Counted from the stretch's first letter, positions 17,110-26,388 are shown. The stretch is 64,000 bases of DNA from Kitasatospora sp. NBC_00240 (GCF_026342405.1 NZ_JAPEMU010000004.1:124001-188000); one strand, 5' to 3'. Program-made: numbers and translations. Notes: a model not told the origin generated them from the letters alone.

Positions 17110-17368
17110 GGCGACGCTCCTTCCTGCTCCAGCCACCTGAAGTTATCTCTAAGGCGGCTTTACTTAAGATGCTTTGAATAATCAGCCTGCGGCCCAATGC
17201 CTGTCAAGGGACCGAAACTCGGCGGTGGTAACGATTTCGCACACCCCGCCGAGGGGCTGAATCCAACCCGAGGGAGACAGGCAACGCAGCGCCTGGCGCG
17301 GTCCACCCGTCCGACGACGCACTTCGGCGACCGCCCCGGTCGCGGCGGCGGCCCTCCGGAGGCGGCAT

Positions 17369-17776
17369 CTACTCGGGGTGTTCGTCGGGTGCGTCGGACC
17401 GGCGGCGCCAGACGGTCGCGAGCGGTGTGGGCAGGATCAGGATTCGGCGGCATCCTGCGGCGATGAGCACCTGGTACGCCAGCCGGACACGGCGCCGCTC
17501 GCTGGAGAAGACCCAGGGCCCCGGTATCAGCAGCACCCGGTGCGAGCCGTCCATCACCGCATGGACGAGCGCCTCGAACTGGGGCCCGGGCCGTGGGCCG
17601 TGGGCGCGCGCGAGCTCGTCGACGTAGAGCGCCGGGGCCGGCAGGCCCAGGCGGGCGGCGAAACGCCGAAGGGTCTCACGGTGCACGTCCACCGCCGTCG
17701 CGCCGGGCGAAGAGCGGCGGCGCAGGTAGGCCGCGGGCTGCAGAAGGGCGGACGTGTCAGACATGTGCATGTGCAT
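17369..17776 (-). CDS. Conserved hypothetical protein
   Basis: This is a 135-residue soluble protein of unknown function. ATG 17776 is chosen because GGAGG lies 8 nt before it; the frame is open to 17980 but without such a site. The N-terminus is His/Met-rich (MHMHMSDT). The body has alternating hydrophobic strands (RVLLIPGPWVF, RRILILPTPLATVW) and a helical segment rich in Arg. The layout loosely recalls the N-terminal fold of serine recombinases, but no catalytic residues can be assigned. It is 97 bp downstream of the ATPase gene on the same strand. Confidence 0.6.
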   Translation of the reverse strand: MHMHMSDTSALLQPAAYLRRRSSPGATAVDVHRETLRRFAARLGLPAPALYVDELARAHGPRPGPQFEALVHAVMDGSHRVLLIPGPWVFSSERRRVRLAYQVLIAAGCRRILILPTPLATVWRRRSDAPDEHPE

Positions 17777-17873
17777 CTGGGCGACCTCCGGAGACGCTCG
17801 CCGAAGCACCGCCGGCCGGCACTCCTCGAAGTGGGACGGGTTGGTCGAAGGATCCGCAGTCGCCGGTGAGGGG

Positions 17874-18356
17874 TCACAGGTCGGCCCAGTACGTGGTGCC
17901 GTGGTCTGACGGGTGGCAGCCGTGTGCGGTGGCCAGTCCGGCGATGATGGCGCGGCCGCGGCCGTGCTCCTCGGGTGCACAGCTGGCGGTCCAGGTGCCT
18001 TCCTGGGCGGCGGGGCCGCCGTCGTCGACCGCGATGTGCAGCGTGTCGCCGGGGGTGGGGCGGCCGAGGCGGAGGGCTATCGGGGGGAGGGCGTGTTCGA
18101 TTGCGTTGCTGACGAGTTCGGAGACGACGAGCAGGGCCTGATCGGTGATCTCCTCATCGCAGCTCCAGGCGCGGAGGGCGGCGCGGGTGATGCGGCGGGC
18201 GGCCCCCGCCGACGCGGGATGGTGGGCGAGCTCCCAGACGGCGCCCCTTCGGCCGCCGGCTGGCCCGTCGGCGGCGCCGGGATCCGGGGTGATGCCGCCC
18301 GCATGGCTCGCAGTGTCAGCGACCGATCTGACGGGAAGGGTGGCTACGGCCTCCAT
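17874..18356 (-). CDS. Anti-sigma-factor-like HATPase protein (RsbW/SpoIIAB type)
   Basis: This 160-residue cytoplasmic ATPase-fold protein has the N box LVVSELVSNAIEHA, the G box VDDGGPA and a HGRGRAII loop, the pattern of stand-alone streptomycete anti-sigma regulators. ATG 18356 follows GAGGAG by 5 nt. No sigma factor or anti-anti-sigma gene is next to it. Partners are therefore unknown. Confidence 0.85.
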   Translation of the reverse strand: MEAVATLPVRSVADTASHAGGITPDPGAADGPAGGRRGAVWELAHHPASAGAARRITRAALRAWSCDEEITDQALLVVSELVSNAIEHALPPIALRLGRPTPGDTLHIAVDDGGPAAQEGTWTASCAPEEHGRGRAIIAGLATAHGCHPSDHGTTYWADL

Positions 18357-18613
18357 GAGTTCTCCTCTGCCGACACACCGGCCGGAATGTCCGTTCCGTC
18401 CCCCTCGCTTCCCCTCAATGAGGCCTCCAAGTGAAGATCGACAGGCGGTCGCGAAGGTCACAGCGAGACAACGGACGGCATCGGTGGTGCGGGGTTCATA
18501 GGGGAAGACCAAGTAGTCGGGCACGGAGCCGTAGGTACAACGACAGGCTCCCAGCAGCTGCCGTCCGCGGCCGTCGACCGCCGTCACGGCTGCAGCCGCT
18601 CCCGTACGGAACC

Positions 18614-19433
18614 ATGCCTGGGAACAACAGCGCGTGGGACCTTCCCGGCGTCCCGGCCTCGGTCACCTTCGACGTAATCAGCAAGGACACGACCCGGCTG
18701 AAGGCGCACGTCCAGAAGCGCGGTGAGGAGGGGGAGCAGCTGGCCTCGGAACTCGACGAACTCGACGAACTCGAACTGCTCGCGAACGTACGAAGCACCA
18801 CGTCGGTGTCGGGCACGTTCGCGACCGACCTCGACGCTTGGTTGGTGCGGGCGTTGCCAGTCATCGAGGAGGGTGACTCCACGGCCGACGGACAGTTCGA
18901 CCGGATCAGCGCCGCCGCACGCCTCAACACCATCTACGGGCACGCCCGGGACGTCCTCCTCGCCCGCACGCCGGTGTTCGTGCACTACTCCCAGATCTTC
19001 ACGGTCCGGCCGCGGATCCACCTCGCCAACCTGGCGCAGCATCAGGCCACCAAACGATATCGATGAGGAGTTCGACTTCGGAAACCTGTGCCTACTGAAA
19101 CTGCTCGGCTTCACGGCGGCCGAGCTGTCGGCGATGGACAACCAGCCGGCGCCCGACCTACCCGCGAACCAGCAGGACGAGACCAACGCGAGGGCCGCCT
19201 ACCGGGAGGCCGAGATTCACCGGGCGCAGCCCCGGCAGATCGGGCCCGGCACGGCGCCGCAGGGCGCCGCCCCACCCCACCCACCCGCGCGGCCGCCACC
19301 AGGCGGACGCAGAAGAGAAGCCCAGCGCGCCCGACACCGACCAGCCCCAACCCACCCGCTCACTCGCTCCCACGCCAGGCCCAAGGGGCACGGACGGGAG
19401 CCGGCGCCGAGCGTGGCGGTGCCCGCCGCGTGA
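18614..19433 (+). pseudogene. Hypothetical protein gene split by a frameshift near 19050
   Basis: The first frame (ATG 18614 to stop 19066, 150 codons) encodes an acidic helical protein ending ANLAQHQATKRYR. The next frame continues with equally protein-like sequence (NDIDEEFDFGNLCLLKLLGF, then TAAELSAMDNQPAPD) and runs to 19433 with a Pro/Arg-rich tail. Joining ...QHQA with ...NDIDEEFDF needs a single +1 shift around 19049-19056. This suggests a one-base indel in an otherwise continuous gene, or two adjacent ORFs. Function is not recognised. The IS3 element begins 176 bp downstream. Confidence 0.5.
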
Positions 19434-19660
19434 TGGCCCGAAGGGTCCCGGCGGGCACCTGCACCGACGCTATCGCCCGGTCCGCCGAACAGGGTGCAGG
19501 CCCGCCCGCCAGCCCCGGAGCGCGGGACGGCCGGTTGGTCGAGCGAGAGGCGGGAAGGGCGGTCGGTATGCAAACGCAATGGGTGCACCAATTCCGGGAC
19601 CGCCCGAACTGAACCGCACCGGGTTCGATAGAGACTCGATTTCGTGTAAGGATTCGAGTC

Positions 19661-19987
19661 ATGGCACGTCCCTCTTCCTACCCGCCTGAGCTGCGCCGTC
19701 GTGCGGTGCGCATGGTCGCCGAGGTCCTCGGTGACTACCCGAACGAGTCCGCCGCGCTGCGGGCCGTCGCGGAGAAGCTGGGCATCGGCTCCGCCGAGAC
19801 CCTGCGCAACTGGGTGCGCCGGGACCAGGTCGACTCCGGACAGCGCCCAGGCACGACCATGGAGGAGTCCGCGCAGATCAAGGCGATGAAGAAGGAGATC
19901 GCCGAACTCAAGCGCGCCAACGAGATCCTCAAGGCCGCGGCGAGTTTCTTCGCGGCCGAGCTCGACCGGCCACACCAGCGCTCGTAG
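19661..19987 (+). CDS. IS3-family transposase OrfA (DNA-binding)
   Basis: This 108-residue protein has an N-terminal helix-turn-helix (YPPELRRRAVRMVAE, SAETLRNWVRR) and a C-terminal leucine-zipper-like helix (IKAMKKEIAELKRANEILKA), the standard OrfA layout. The frame ends AAELDRPHQRS. OrfB lies in the -1 frame and is open back through the end of OrfA, so a fused transposase made by programmed -1 frameshifting upstream of 19987 is expected for this family. Confidence 0.95.
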   Translation: MARPSSYPPELRRRAVRMVAEVLGDYPNESAALRAVAEKLGIGSAETLRNWVRRDQVDSGQRPGTTMEESAQIKAMKKEIAELKRANEILKAAASFFAAELDRPHQRS

Positions 19988-20040
19988 CGTTCATCGACGA
20001 GCACCGGGGCCGCTTCGGCGGCGTCGAGCCGATCTGCCGC

Positions 20041-20913
20041 GTGCTCACCGAGCACGGCTGCAGCATCGCCCCCTCCACGTACTACGCGCAGCACAAGCGC
20101 CTGGCCTCACCCGCAGCCCGCACCGTGCGCGACCAAGAACTCAAGGAGCTGATCAAGGAGGTCCACGACACCAACTACCGGGTGTACGGGGCACGGAAGG
20201 TCTGGCGGGAGCTGGGCCGGCAGGGCCACACGGTGGCGCGCTGCACCGTCGAGCGCCTGATGCGCGAACTCGGCATCACCGGCGCCGTGCGCGGCAAGAA
20301 GGTCATCACCACCATTGCCGACCCGACCACCGAACGTGCCCCGGACCTGGTCGACCGCGACTTCGTCGCCGGCGCGCCGAACCGCTGCTGGGTCGCCGAC
20401 TTCACGCACATCACCACCTGGTCCGGCGTCGTCTACGTCGCCTTCGTCGTGGACACCTTCTCCCGGCGCATCGTCGGCTGGTCGGCCGCGACGTCCAAGG
20501 AGACCCGGCTCGTCCTGGACGCGCTGGACATGGCGCTGTGGCAGCGTGACCGCGACGGATTCCCTTACCAGCGTGGCGAGTTGATACATCACTCGGACGC
20601 CGGGTCGCAGTACACGAGTTTCCGGCTCGCCGAGCACCTGGACGCCGCCGGCATCGCAGCCTCGATCGGATCCGTCGGCGACGCCTACGACAACGCCCTC
20701 ATGGAGTCCACGATCGGGCTGTTCAAGACCGAACTGATCAAGCCCCGGAGACCCTGGCGCACCCTCTCGCAGGTCGAACTGGCCACGGCCGAGTGGGTCG
20801 ACTGGTACAACCACCGCCGACTCCACGGTGAGATAGGCCACGTCCCACCGGTCGAGTACGAGAACACCTACTACCTCACAGCCACAAAACCGCAGGTCAC
20901 AACCACAACCTGA
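20041..20913 (+). CDS. IS3-family transposase OrfB (DDE catalytic)
   Basis: This 290-residue frame carries the rve integrase core. The acidic triad is visible in CWVADFTHI (Asp), HHSDAGSQY (Asp) and NALMESTIG (Glu). The frame is open upstream from OrfA (LVAFIDEHRGRFGG), so the active protein is probably an OrfA-OrfB fusion and the start shown is only the first start codon. Length and triad are intact, so the element may be functional. Confidence 0.95.
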   Translation: MLTEHGCSIAPSTYYAQHKRLASPAARTVRDQELKELIKEVHDTNYRVYGARKVWRELGRQGHTVARCTVERLMRELGITGAVRGKKVITTIADPTTERAPDLVDRDFVAGAPNRCWVADFTHITTWSGVVYVAFVVDTFSRRIVGWSAATSKETRLVLDALDMALWQRDRDGFPYQRGELIHHSDAGSQYTSFRLAEHLDAAGIAASIGSVGDAYDNALMESTIGLFKTELIKPRRPWRTLSQVELATAEWVDWYNHRRLHGEIGHVPPVEYENTYYLTATKPQVTTTT

Positions 20914-21089
20914 GATCTCTACCGAACCCGGGGCGGTTCACGTGGAGCCGGTCTGCGGCTCCGGCCACGCTGCCCTCTTCCAGCAACGCGTCCAGGGCCG
21001 TCAGCAGGTTCAAATCCAATTGCATGCCAGTCACTATACGAGTGGAGAACATGCACTTGTTGTTAACAGTAGGGCCTCCGACGGTGCTG

Positions 21090-21600
21090 TCAGAGCTGGC
21101 TGCGCCGCACGACGGGCCGGACGGTCGGGGCCTGCTCGGTACGGCGCAGGGCGAGGGCCGCGGTCCGGGTGTGCTCCAGCCGGTTCATGAGCTGGCGCAG
21201 CGTGGCGGGGTCGAGGTGGCGGGTGAGGTCGCGGACGACCTGGTGGTCGTCGTCGGTGAGGAGGTGGAGGCCGGCGCGCTCGAGGGCGGTGTTCAGGGGC
21301 TGGGCTGCGGCGCCCGCGAGCCCGCGGTGGGCGGCGTCGGTGGTCCGGCGGGCCTGGTAGGCGGCCTCGGCGGCGCGGTCGGCGATGTCGCGGCGGTGGT
21401 GCTCGGCGCGTAGCTCGCGCTGGAGGGCGGTGTCGTGATCGGGGTCGTAGCGCTCAGCCCGACCAGGCGGACCCGGACGTGATCACCGACCTGGACGTGC
21501 AGGGCGCCGCGAGCGTGCACTTCACCGACCGGTCGAAGCCTGAGGCCGCCCGGCTCTCCGGCATACCGTCCGTCCTTTCCACCGCCCCGGCAGCCCGTAT
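21090..21600 (-). pseudogene. Decayed minus-strand gene next to the IS element
   Basis: Reading the minus strand up to a TGA at 21090-21092 gives about 130 codons of protein-like sequence without a good start (for example AERYDPDHDTALQRELRAEH, LLTDDDHQVVRDLTRHLDP). Just upstream, another frame gives VHARGALHVQVGDHVRVRLV. The two join by a frameshift near 21450. A possible start is the ATG near 21565 after GGAAAGGA. The product is not recognised. Loss of frame next to the IS suggests decay. Confidence 0.4.
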
Positions 21601-21699
21601 CCGACACTGACACCACCACGGCAAACCACACAGGACCGTCCCGCGCCCGGCAGCCGACCGTGAGACCGCCGGCCCCGCGGGTGCCGGTGGCGACCGGGG

Positions 21700-21787
21700 A
21701 CCACGCGAAGGAGGAACGGAAGGCGCGTCCGTGGCGGCCGGGGACCACACGAAGGAGGAACGGAAGGCGCGTCCGCGGCGGCCGTCC
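21700..21787. repeat. 44-bp tandem duplication
   Basis: Two adjacent copies of a 44-bp unit (21700-21743 and 21744-21787) beginning ACCACGCGAAGGAGGAACGG differ at only a few positions. They lie upstream of the decayed gene. The remaining DNA to 22283 is intergenic: it holds an AT-richer patch at 21880-21950 and a minus-strand frame (21901-22239) without supporting signals. Confidence 0.7.
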
Positions 21788-22283
21788 CGGGACGTACCGG
21801 CCGTCGCGCGTGGGGCCCGGGCCTCCGCACCGCCGGCCGGGGAAGCCCGCCGTACCGTCATGGCCAGCACCTGCATCGATTGTTTAACCTACCATGTGAT
21901 CTAATGATCGCTCAGATGCGGAGCTCCTGAATCTAGTTGTTGCTCCGTGGCCCTGATGGAAGACCCGCGGAGTTCAGGATGATGCTCACGTCTGCCCGGC
22001 CATCGCACGCAGGGGCGTCGGACGTCCCGTGCGGAGCGCCGCCATGTTGTGGAGCAGCGGCCCGGCGATGAGCTGAGCGGCGAGGTGCATGCCTGCCGGT
22101 CGGCGCGAGCATATATGTCGTGCGCATGGCAGATAGCCTCCTCCGCGCCCGGTGCTACTCCATCGATCAGTTTCCGCCCCCAGTCTGCCGGCACTCCGAA
22201 GGTCGGGCTCTCGTTCGCCGTGAACGAGTGGCTCCTCAACGCCTGGCCTCCGGAGCCGGCTCGAAGCCCCGAGGACCCGACCC

Positions 22284-23627
22284 TTGACCTCGATTTCCGA
22301 GACCGCCGCAGTGGTGCTCGGCGCCACGACCGCAGCCGGAGCCGTAGCTACGGCGCTGCTGGCACGTTCGCGTCGCGCCCTGGTCGCGCGAAGCGCCGTG
22401 CAGTCCGAGGCGCTGAGTGCATCCGACAGACGCGGGCAGGAGCTCAGCGACCAACTCCATCTGCTCGGCGACGAGTTCCGGCATCTGGTCGCCGACCGTC
22501 TCCCCGGCCTGGCGCTCCACCTCGTCAGTCCGCACCTCCCGGTTCCCGGCCTGAAGCACGAAACCCTGGCCGGGACCGAGTACGCCCCTCTGCACGAGGC
22601 CGTTCTCGGCCACTACTCGGACACGATGGTCAAGGAGCGCCGGCGGATCGACGCCTCCGCCCGCGCGGCACTCCGTGGTGCGTGCCAGGACATCCAGGCC
22701 CTGTCGTACCGGCTGCAGACGCAGGTGGAGAGTCTGCAGAGCGACTTCGACGACCCGCGTCTGCTCGACAGCCTGTTCAAGGTCGACCACCTCAACGAGC
22801 AGGCGATCCGTCTGGTCCAGAAGGCCGCGATCGTGTGCGGAGCCTGGCCCGGCCACGTGCGTCCGGACACGTACGTGGTCGAGATCGTCAGCGGGGCCTC
22901 GTCCCGCCTCCACGGCTACGAACGCATCAAGATCAACTCTCGGCTGCTCGCTTCGAACCTCGCAGTCGTCGGGCGCGCCGCGGAGCCCATCGCCGTGGCC
23001 CTCACCGAGCTCATGGCCAACGCTCTGGAGCACTCCCGCGACGACCTCGCGGTGGAGATCGGCGTGATCCAGACCGGCAGCGGCAGCGTCTGCGTCACCG
23101 TCGACGACGCGGGCACGGGCATGAGCGCGGAAGCCGCCCGCCGCGGTGTCCGCCTGGTCTCGGGCGAGGACCAGCAGGACACGCTCCTCACCGAGCTCGG
23201 CGATCCGCCGGCCCTCGGTTTCGCAGCCATCGGCCGGCTCGTCGCCGACCACGGCTTCCAGGTCTCGATCGACCAGGTCTCCCCCTACAGCGGGGTCCGC
23301 GCGGTCCTCACCGTCCCCCCGCACCTGCTGACCACGATCGACGAGGACGAGGAACCGATATCGGCGATGGCTCCCCTGCCTGCCGCGCCCCCCGCGGCAC
23401 CCCAGTGGCCGACGCCGGCCGCACCGAACGACACACCGAACGACACACCGGACGACGCCGGCGACCTGCCCCAGCGCCGCCGCCGCGCTCCCGAGCGCAC
23501 CCGCGGTGATGCGCCCGTCATCGAGACCCGGGAGTTGAACCCGGAAGAGGCTCGTGACACCTGGAGCCAGTTCCAGGAGGGGCTCGCCGCCGATCGCGAC
23601 TCCACCGACTCGAAGGACGCACCGTGA
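22284..23627 (+). CDS. cvnA: Conservon sensor-kinase-like ATPase, CvnA
   Basis: This 447-residue protein starts at TTG 22284, with GAGG 9 nt upstream. A hydrophobic N-terminal helix (AAVVLGATTAAGAVATALLA) suggests a membrane anchor. A helical region follows, then a histidine-kinase-type ATPase domain with N box LTELMANALEHS and G box VDDAGTGMS, and a disordered Pro-rich tail after about residue 355. It is the first gene of cvnA-B-C-D-E, joined to cvnB by a 4-bp overlap. In streptomycetes, conservons are thought to work like membrane-associated G-protein signalling complexes, with CvnA as the sensor scaffold. The signal is unknown. Confidence 0.9.
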   Translation: MTSISETAAVVLGATTAAGAVATALLARSRRALVARSAVQSEALSASDRRGQELSDQLHLLGDEFRHLVADRLPGLALHLVSPHLPVPGLKHETLAGTEYAPLHEAVLGHYSDTMVKERRRIDASARAALRGACQDIQALSYRLQTQVESLQSDFDDPRLLDSLFKVDHLNEQAIRLVQKAAIVCGAWPGHVRPDTYVVEIVSGASSRLHGYERIKINSRLLASNLAVVGRAAEPIAVALTELMANALEHSRDDLAVEIGVIQTGSGSVCVTVDDAGTGMSAEAARRGVRLVSGEDQQDTLLTELGDPPALGFAAIGRLVADHGFQVSIDQVSPYSGVRAVLTVPPHLLTTIDEDEEPISAMAPLPAAPPAAPQWPTPAAPNDTPNDTPDDAGDLPQRRRRAPERTRGDAPVIETRELNPEEARDTWSQFQEGLAADRDSTDSKDAP

Positions 23628-24064
23628 CCCTCCTCCCCGCCTCGCGCCCTGTGATCGAGGACCCGTCGTGGGTTCTGAATCCCATCACCGAAGTCAGCAA
23701 GGAGGTCAGGCACGCCCTGATCATGTCGAGCGACGGCATGGTCATCGGCGCGACGGAAGGGCTTCTCCGCGAGACCGCGGAAGGCATCTCCGCCATGACG
23801 GCCGCCCTTCACGGCGCGGCACGCGCCGCGGCCAACGCCGCGCTGGGCGCTGCGGACGGGACCCCCGTCATGACCATCACCGTGCAGAACGCCCACGGCA
23901 CGTACATGATCATGCCGGCCGGAGCCCGCACCAACACCTTCATCGCGGTCGCAGGAGGCCTCGACATGCCCATGGGTACGGTCGCGCACATCATGGCCCG
24001 TCAGGCCAAGAAGCTCGGTGAGCAACTCCTGTCCGTCCCGGCCCGCACACAGGGGGCGTCATGA
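23624..24064 (+). CDS. cvnB: Conservon Roadblock/LC7 protein, CvnB
   Basis: This 146-residue Roadblock/LC7-domain protein (HALIMSSDGMVIGATEGL, then TYMIMPAGARTNTFIAVAGG) is of the kind that partners MglA/Ras-like GTPases. GTG 23624 overlaps the cvnA stop and the cvnC ATG overlaps its own stop, so all three are translationally coupled. It probably regulates the GTPase CvnD. Confidence 0.93.
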   Translation: MTLLPASRPVIEDPSWVLNPITEVSKEVRHALIMSSDGMVIGATEGLLRETAEGISAMTAALHGAARAAANAALGAADGTPVMTITVQNAHGTYMIMPAGARTNTFIAVAGGLDMPMGTVAHIMARQAKKLGEQLLSVPARTQGAS

Positions 24065-24444
24065 GCCGCGGCCCGCTGCGGCGACGGATGATCCCCAGCT
24101 ACCTGGCGACCCGGGGCGTCGGCACCCCGACCCGCAACACCCTCCAGTCGCTCACGGCCGTGGTCGCCACGGGTCTTCCCCCCGCCCCGCACCACACCCC
24201 CGTGCAGCAGCGGATCATCACGCTGCTCACGGGAGGCACCCTGACCGTCAGCGAGACGGCCGCCTACCTCCGTCTGCAGACCGGCGTGTGCAAGGTCCTG
24301 CTCTCCCAACTCCTCGACGGCGGCCACCTGCAGGTGCGCGTGCCCGCCCCGGACGCCTTACTTCCCAACGCGCAGGCCGACCGTCCGTCCAAAGAACTCC
24401 TGGAAGAGGTGCTGAGTGGACTCCGCGCGCTCAGGCAGCACTAG
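24061..24444 (+). CDS. cvnC: Conservon DUF742 protein, CvnC
   Basis: This 127-residue DUF742 protein is basic at the N-terminus (SRGPLRRRMIPSYLATRG). It has a winged-helix-like core (LTVSETAAYLRLQTGVCKVL) and the family's LLDGGHLQVR stretch. ATGA overlaps the cvnB stop. DUF742 proteins occur almost only in conservons; their role in the complex is unclear. Confidence 0.92.
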   Translation: MSRGPLRRRMIPSYLATRGVGTPTRNTLQSLTAVVATGLPPAPHHTPVQQRIITLLTGGTLTVSETAAYLRLQTGVCKVLLSQLLDGGHLQVRVPAPDALLPNAQADRPSKELLEEVLSGLRALRQH

Positions 24445-25036
24445 CCCGACTCCTGTGTACCTGCCCGAGGACGACCACCGGCGGCTGAAGATCCTGGTGG
24501 CAGGCCCCCTCGGCATCGGGAAGACCACCGCGATCAGGACCCTCTCCGAGATCCCGACGCTCCACACCGACGAGGTGATGACCGACGCCGCCGCATCGGC
24601 GGACGACCTCACCCTCGACGGCCTGCGCGGCAAGACGACCACCACGGTCGCCATCGACTTCGGCCGCCTGACCGTGCCGCAGGCCAAGGTGGTCCTGTAC
24701 CTGTACGGCACCCCCGGGCAGCGCCGTTTCCTGCCGCTGTGGGAGGACATCGCCGACGGCGCCATCGGCGCCCTCGTCCTGGCCGACACCCGCCGCCTGG
24801 ACCAGTCGTTCGAGGTCATGGACCTCATCGAGGAACGCGGCCTGGACTACGCGGTCGCCGTGAACACCTTCCCGACCTCGCCCGACCACACCCTCGACAC
24901 CCTGCGCTCCAAGCTCGACCTGGACGAGCACACCCCGCTGGTCACCTGCGACGCCCGGGACAAGAACTCCACCCTGGACGCGCTCATCGCCCTGACCGCC
25001 CACCTGATATCCCGAGCCGGAGACGAATCGTCGTGA
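24416..25036 (+). CDS. cvnD: Conservon small GTPase, CvnD
   Basis: This 206-residue Ras/Arf-like GTPase has the P-loop GPLGIGKTT (residues 30-38) and the G3 motif YGTPGQRRF. G4 appears as VNTF rather than NKxD, as is usual for conservon GTPases. GTG 24416 has GAAGAGG 6 nt upstream and overlaps cvnC by 29 bp. GTP cycling probably switches the signalling output together with CvnB. Confidence 0.94.
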   Translation: MDSARSGSTSPTPVYLPEDDHRRLKILVAGPLGIGKTTAIRTLSEIPTLHTDEVMTDAAASADDLTLDGLRGKTTTTVAIDFGRLTVPQAKVVLYLYGTPGQRRFLPLWEDIADGAIGALVLADTRRLDQSFEVMDLIEERGLDYAVAVNTFPTSPDHTLDTLRSKLDLDEHTPLVTCDARDKNSTLDALIALTAHLISRAGDESS

Positions 25037-26325
25037 CCGCCACTCCTCCCACCGTCCCGGTGCGCCTCCACGGGCCCGAGCACGACGCGCAGCCCCAGCG
25101 CAGCTACGAACTGCTGCGCCTGCAGGGGCCGGTCGGCCTCGCGGAGATCTCCCCCGGCGTCGTCGTCCACGTCGTCACCGACTACCGCGCCGCCATCGAC
25201 CTCCTCCAGGACACGCACACCTGGTCCAAGGACACCCGCCCGTGGATGGACCAGGTCCCGCCGGACAGCCCCCTCATGCCGCACGTCCAGTGGCGGCCCA
25301 GTCTGTTCTTCGCCGACGGCGCCCAGCACGCCCACCTGCGCAGCGTCATCACGGACAGCTTCAGCCTTCTCGACCCCCACGACGTCCGCAACCTGACCTT
25401 CCGCTACGCCGACACGCTCCTCCAGCGGTTCGCGGAGGACGGCGAGGCCGACCTGGTCGCCCAGTACGCGCAGCAGATCCCCCTGATGGTCTTCAACGCG
25501 CTGTTCGGCATGCCCGACGAGTACGCCCCCCGGCTCCTGAAGGCGTTCACCGGCATGGTGAGCTCCGATCCCGAGCAGGCGGCCCAGGGCGCGCAGGCGC
25601 TGAACGAGTACCTCACCAGCCTCTACGCCGCCAAGGCCCGGCAGCGCGGACACGACCTGACCTCGTGGTTCATCGACCACCCGAACGGTCTGAGCCCGCA
25701 GGACGTCCTCCAGCAGGTCATCATCGTGCTCGGCGCGGGAAACGAACCGCTGGCCAACCTCATCGCCAGCACCCTCGCCCGCATGCTCTCGGACGACCGC
25801 TACTTCGGCACCCTCACCAGCGGGAGCCTGCCGATCCAGCACGCGATCGACGAGGCACTGTGGAACGACTCCCCGCTGGCGAACTACAGCCTCCACTTCC
25901 CCCGGCACGAGGTCGACTTCTACGGCACGATCGTTCCGGCCGGGTCACCCGTGATGGTCTCCTACGCGGCGGCCAACTCCTGCCCGCACGGCAACCTGCC
26001 GAACGAGGACCACCGGTCCGGCAACAAGGCCCACCTCGCCTTCGCCGCCGGCCCGCACGCCTGCCCGGCCCGCTCCACCGCCGTCCTCGTCGCCACCGCC
26101 GCGATCGAACGGCTCACCTCCTACCTCCCCGACGTCAGGCTCACCGTGCCCGCGACGGGACTGACCTACCACGGCGGCCCGATCTACCGGAGCCTGACGG
26201 CACTGCCCGCGGGTTTCACCCCGATCCACCCCGCGCACCCGCGACACCACGGGAGCCCCTCCCGGCAGCGACCCACCGGATCGTCCGGGCCGGCCGAACC
26301 CGCTCCGGCCCGCATACCGGTGTAA
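25033..26325 (+). CDS. cvnE: Conservon cytochrome P450 lacking ExxR (CYP157-like), CvnE
   Basis: This 430-residue P450 starts at GTG 25033, overlapping the cvnD stop (GTGA). The haem-ligand motif is FAAGPHACPA with Cys344. The K-helix Glu-x-x-Arg pair is replaced by E-A-L-W (residues 274-277), and the I-helix reads GAGNEPL with no catalytic Thr. Loss of ExxR is a published hallmark of the CYP157 family, which sits in conservons, so this is a divergent family feature rather than damage. Whether it oxidises a substrate, senses a ligand or oxygen, or binds CvnA-D is unknown. Its link to the terpene genes 161 bp downstream is open. Confidence 0.9.
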   Translation: MTATPPTVPVRLHGPEHDAQPQRSYELLRLQGPVGLAEISPGVVVHVVTDYRAAIDLLQDTHTWSKDTRPWMDQVPPDSPLMPHVQWRPSLFFADGAQHAHLRSVITDSFSLLDPHDVRNLTFRYADTLLQRFAEDGEADLVAQYAQQIPLMVFNALFGMPDEYAPRLLKAFTGMVSSDPEQAAQGAQALNEYLTSLYAAKARQRGHDLTSWFIDHPNGLSPQDVLQQVIIVLGAGNEPLANLIASTLARMLSDDRYFGTLTSGSLPIQHAIDEALWNDSPLANYSLHFPRHEVDFYGTIVPAGSPVMVSYAAANSCPHGNLPNEDHRSGNKAHLAFAAGPHACPARSTAVLVATAAIERLTSYLPDVRLTVPATGLTYHGGPIYRSLTALPAGFTPIHPAHPRHHGSPSRQRPTGSSGPAEPAPARIPV

Positions 26326-26388
26326 CGGCGACCGCACAGCGTACGGGCACCACCCGGCCATAGCATCGTCACGGCAGATCGAGGCATG

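Larger units (their letters stand above)
19610..20940 (+). mobile_element. IS3-family insertion sequence (1331 bp)
   Basis: Terminal inverted repeats of 25 bp with two mismatches lie at 19610-19634 and 20916-20940, both starting TGAACCGC and ending TG...CA as usual for IS3. Two transposase frames sit in -1 register between them. No 3-4-bp target duplication is seen: the flanks read AAC on the left and CGT on the right. The gene to the left is frameshifted and the minus-strand gene to the right is decayed, so the insertion may have been followed by a rearrangement. Confidence 0.92.

Noticed and set aside
17320..17350. GCGACC...GGTCGC hairpin as terminator of the 17369 gene
   Set aside because: Only a 6-bp stem; too weak in this base composition to list.
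19607..20943. Target-site duplication of the IS3 element
   Set aside because: The flanking 3-4 bp do not match on the two sides.
25033..26325. CvnE as a pseudogene because ExxR is missing
   Set aside because: The reading frame is intact and coupled to cvnD, and the CYP157 family is known to lack ExxR.
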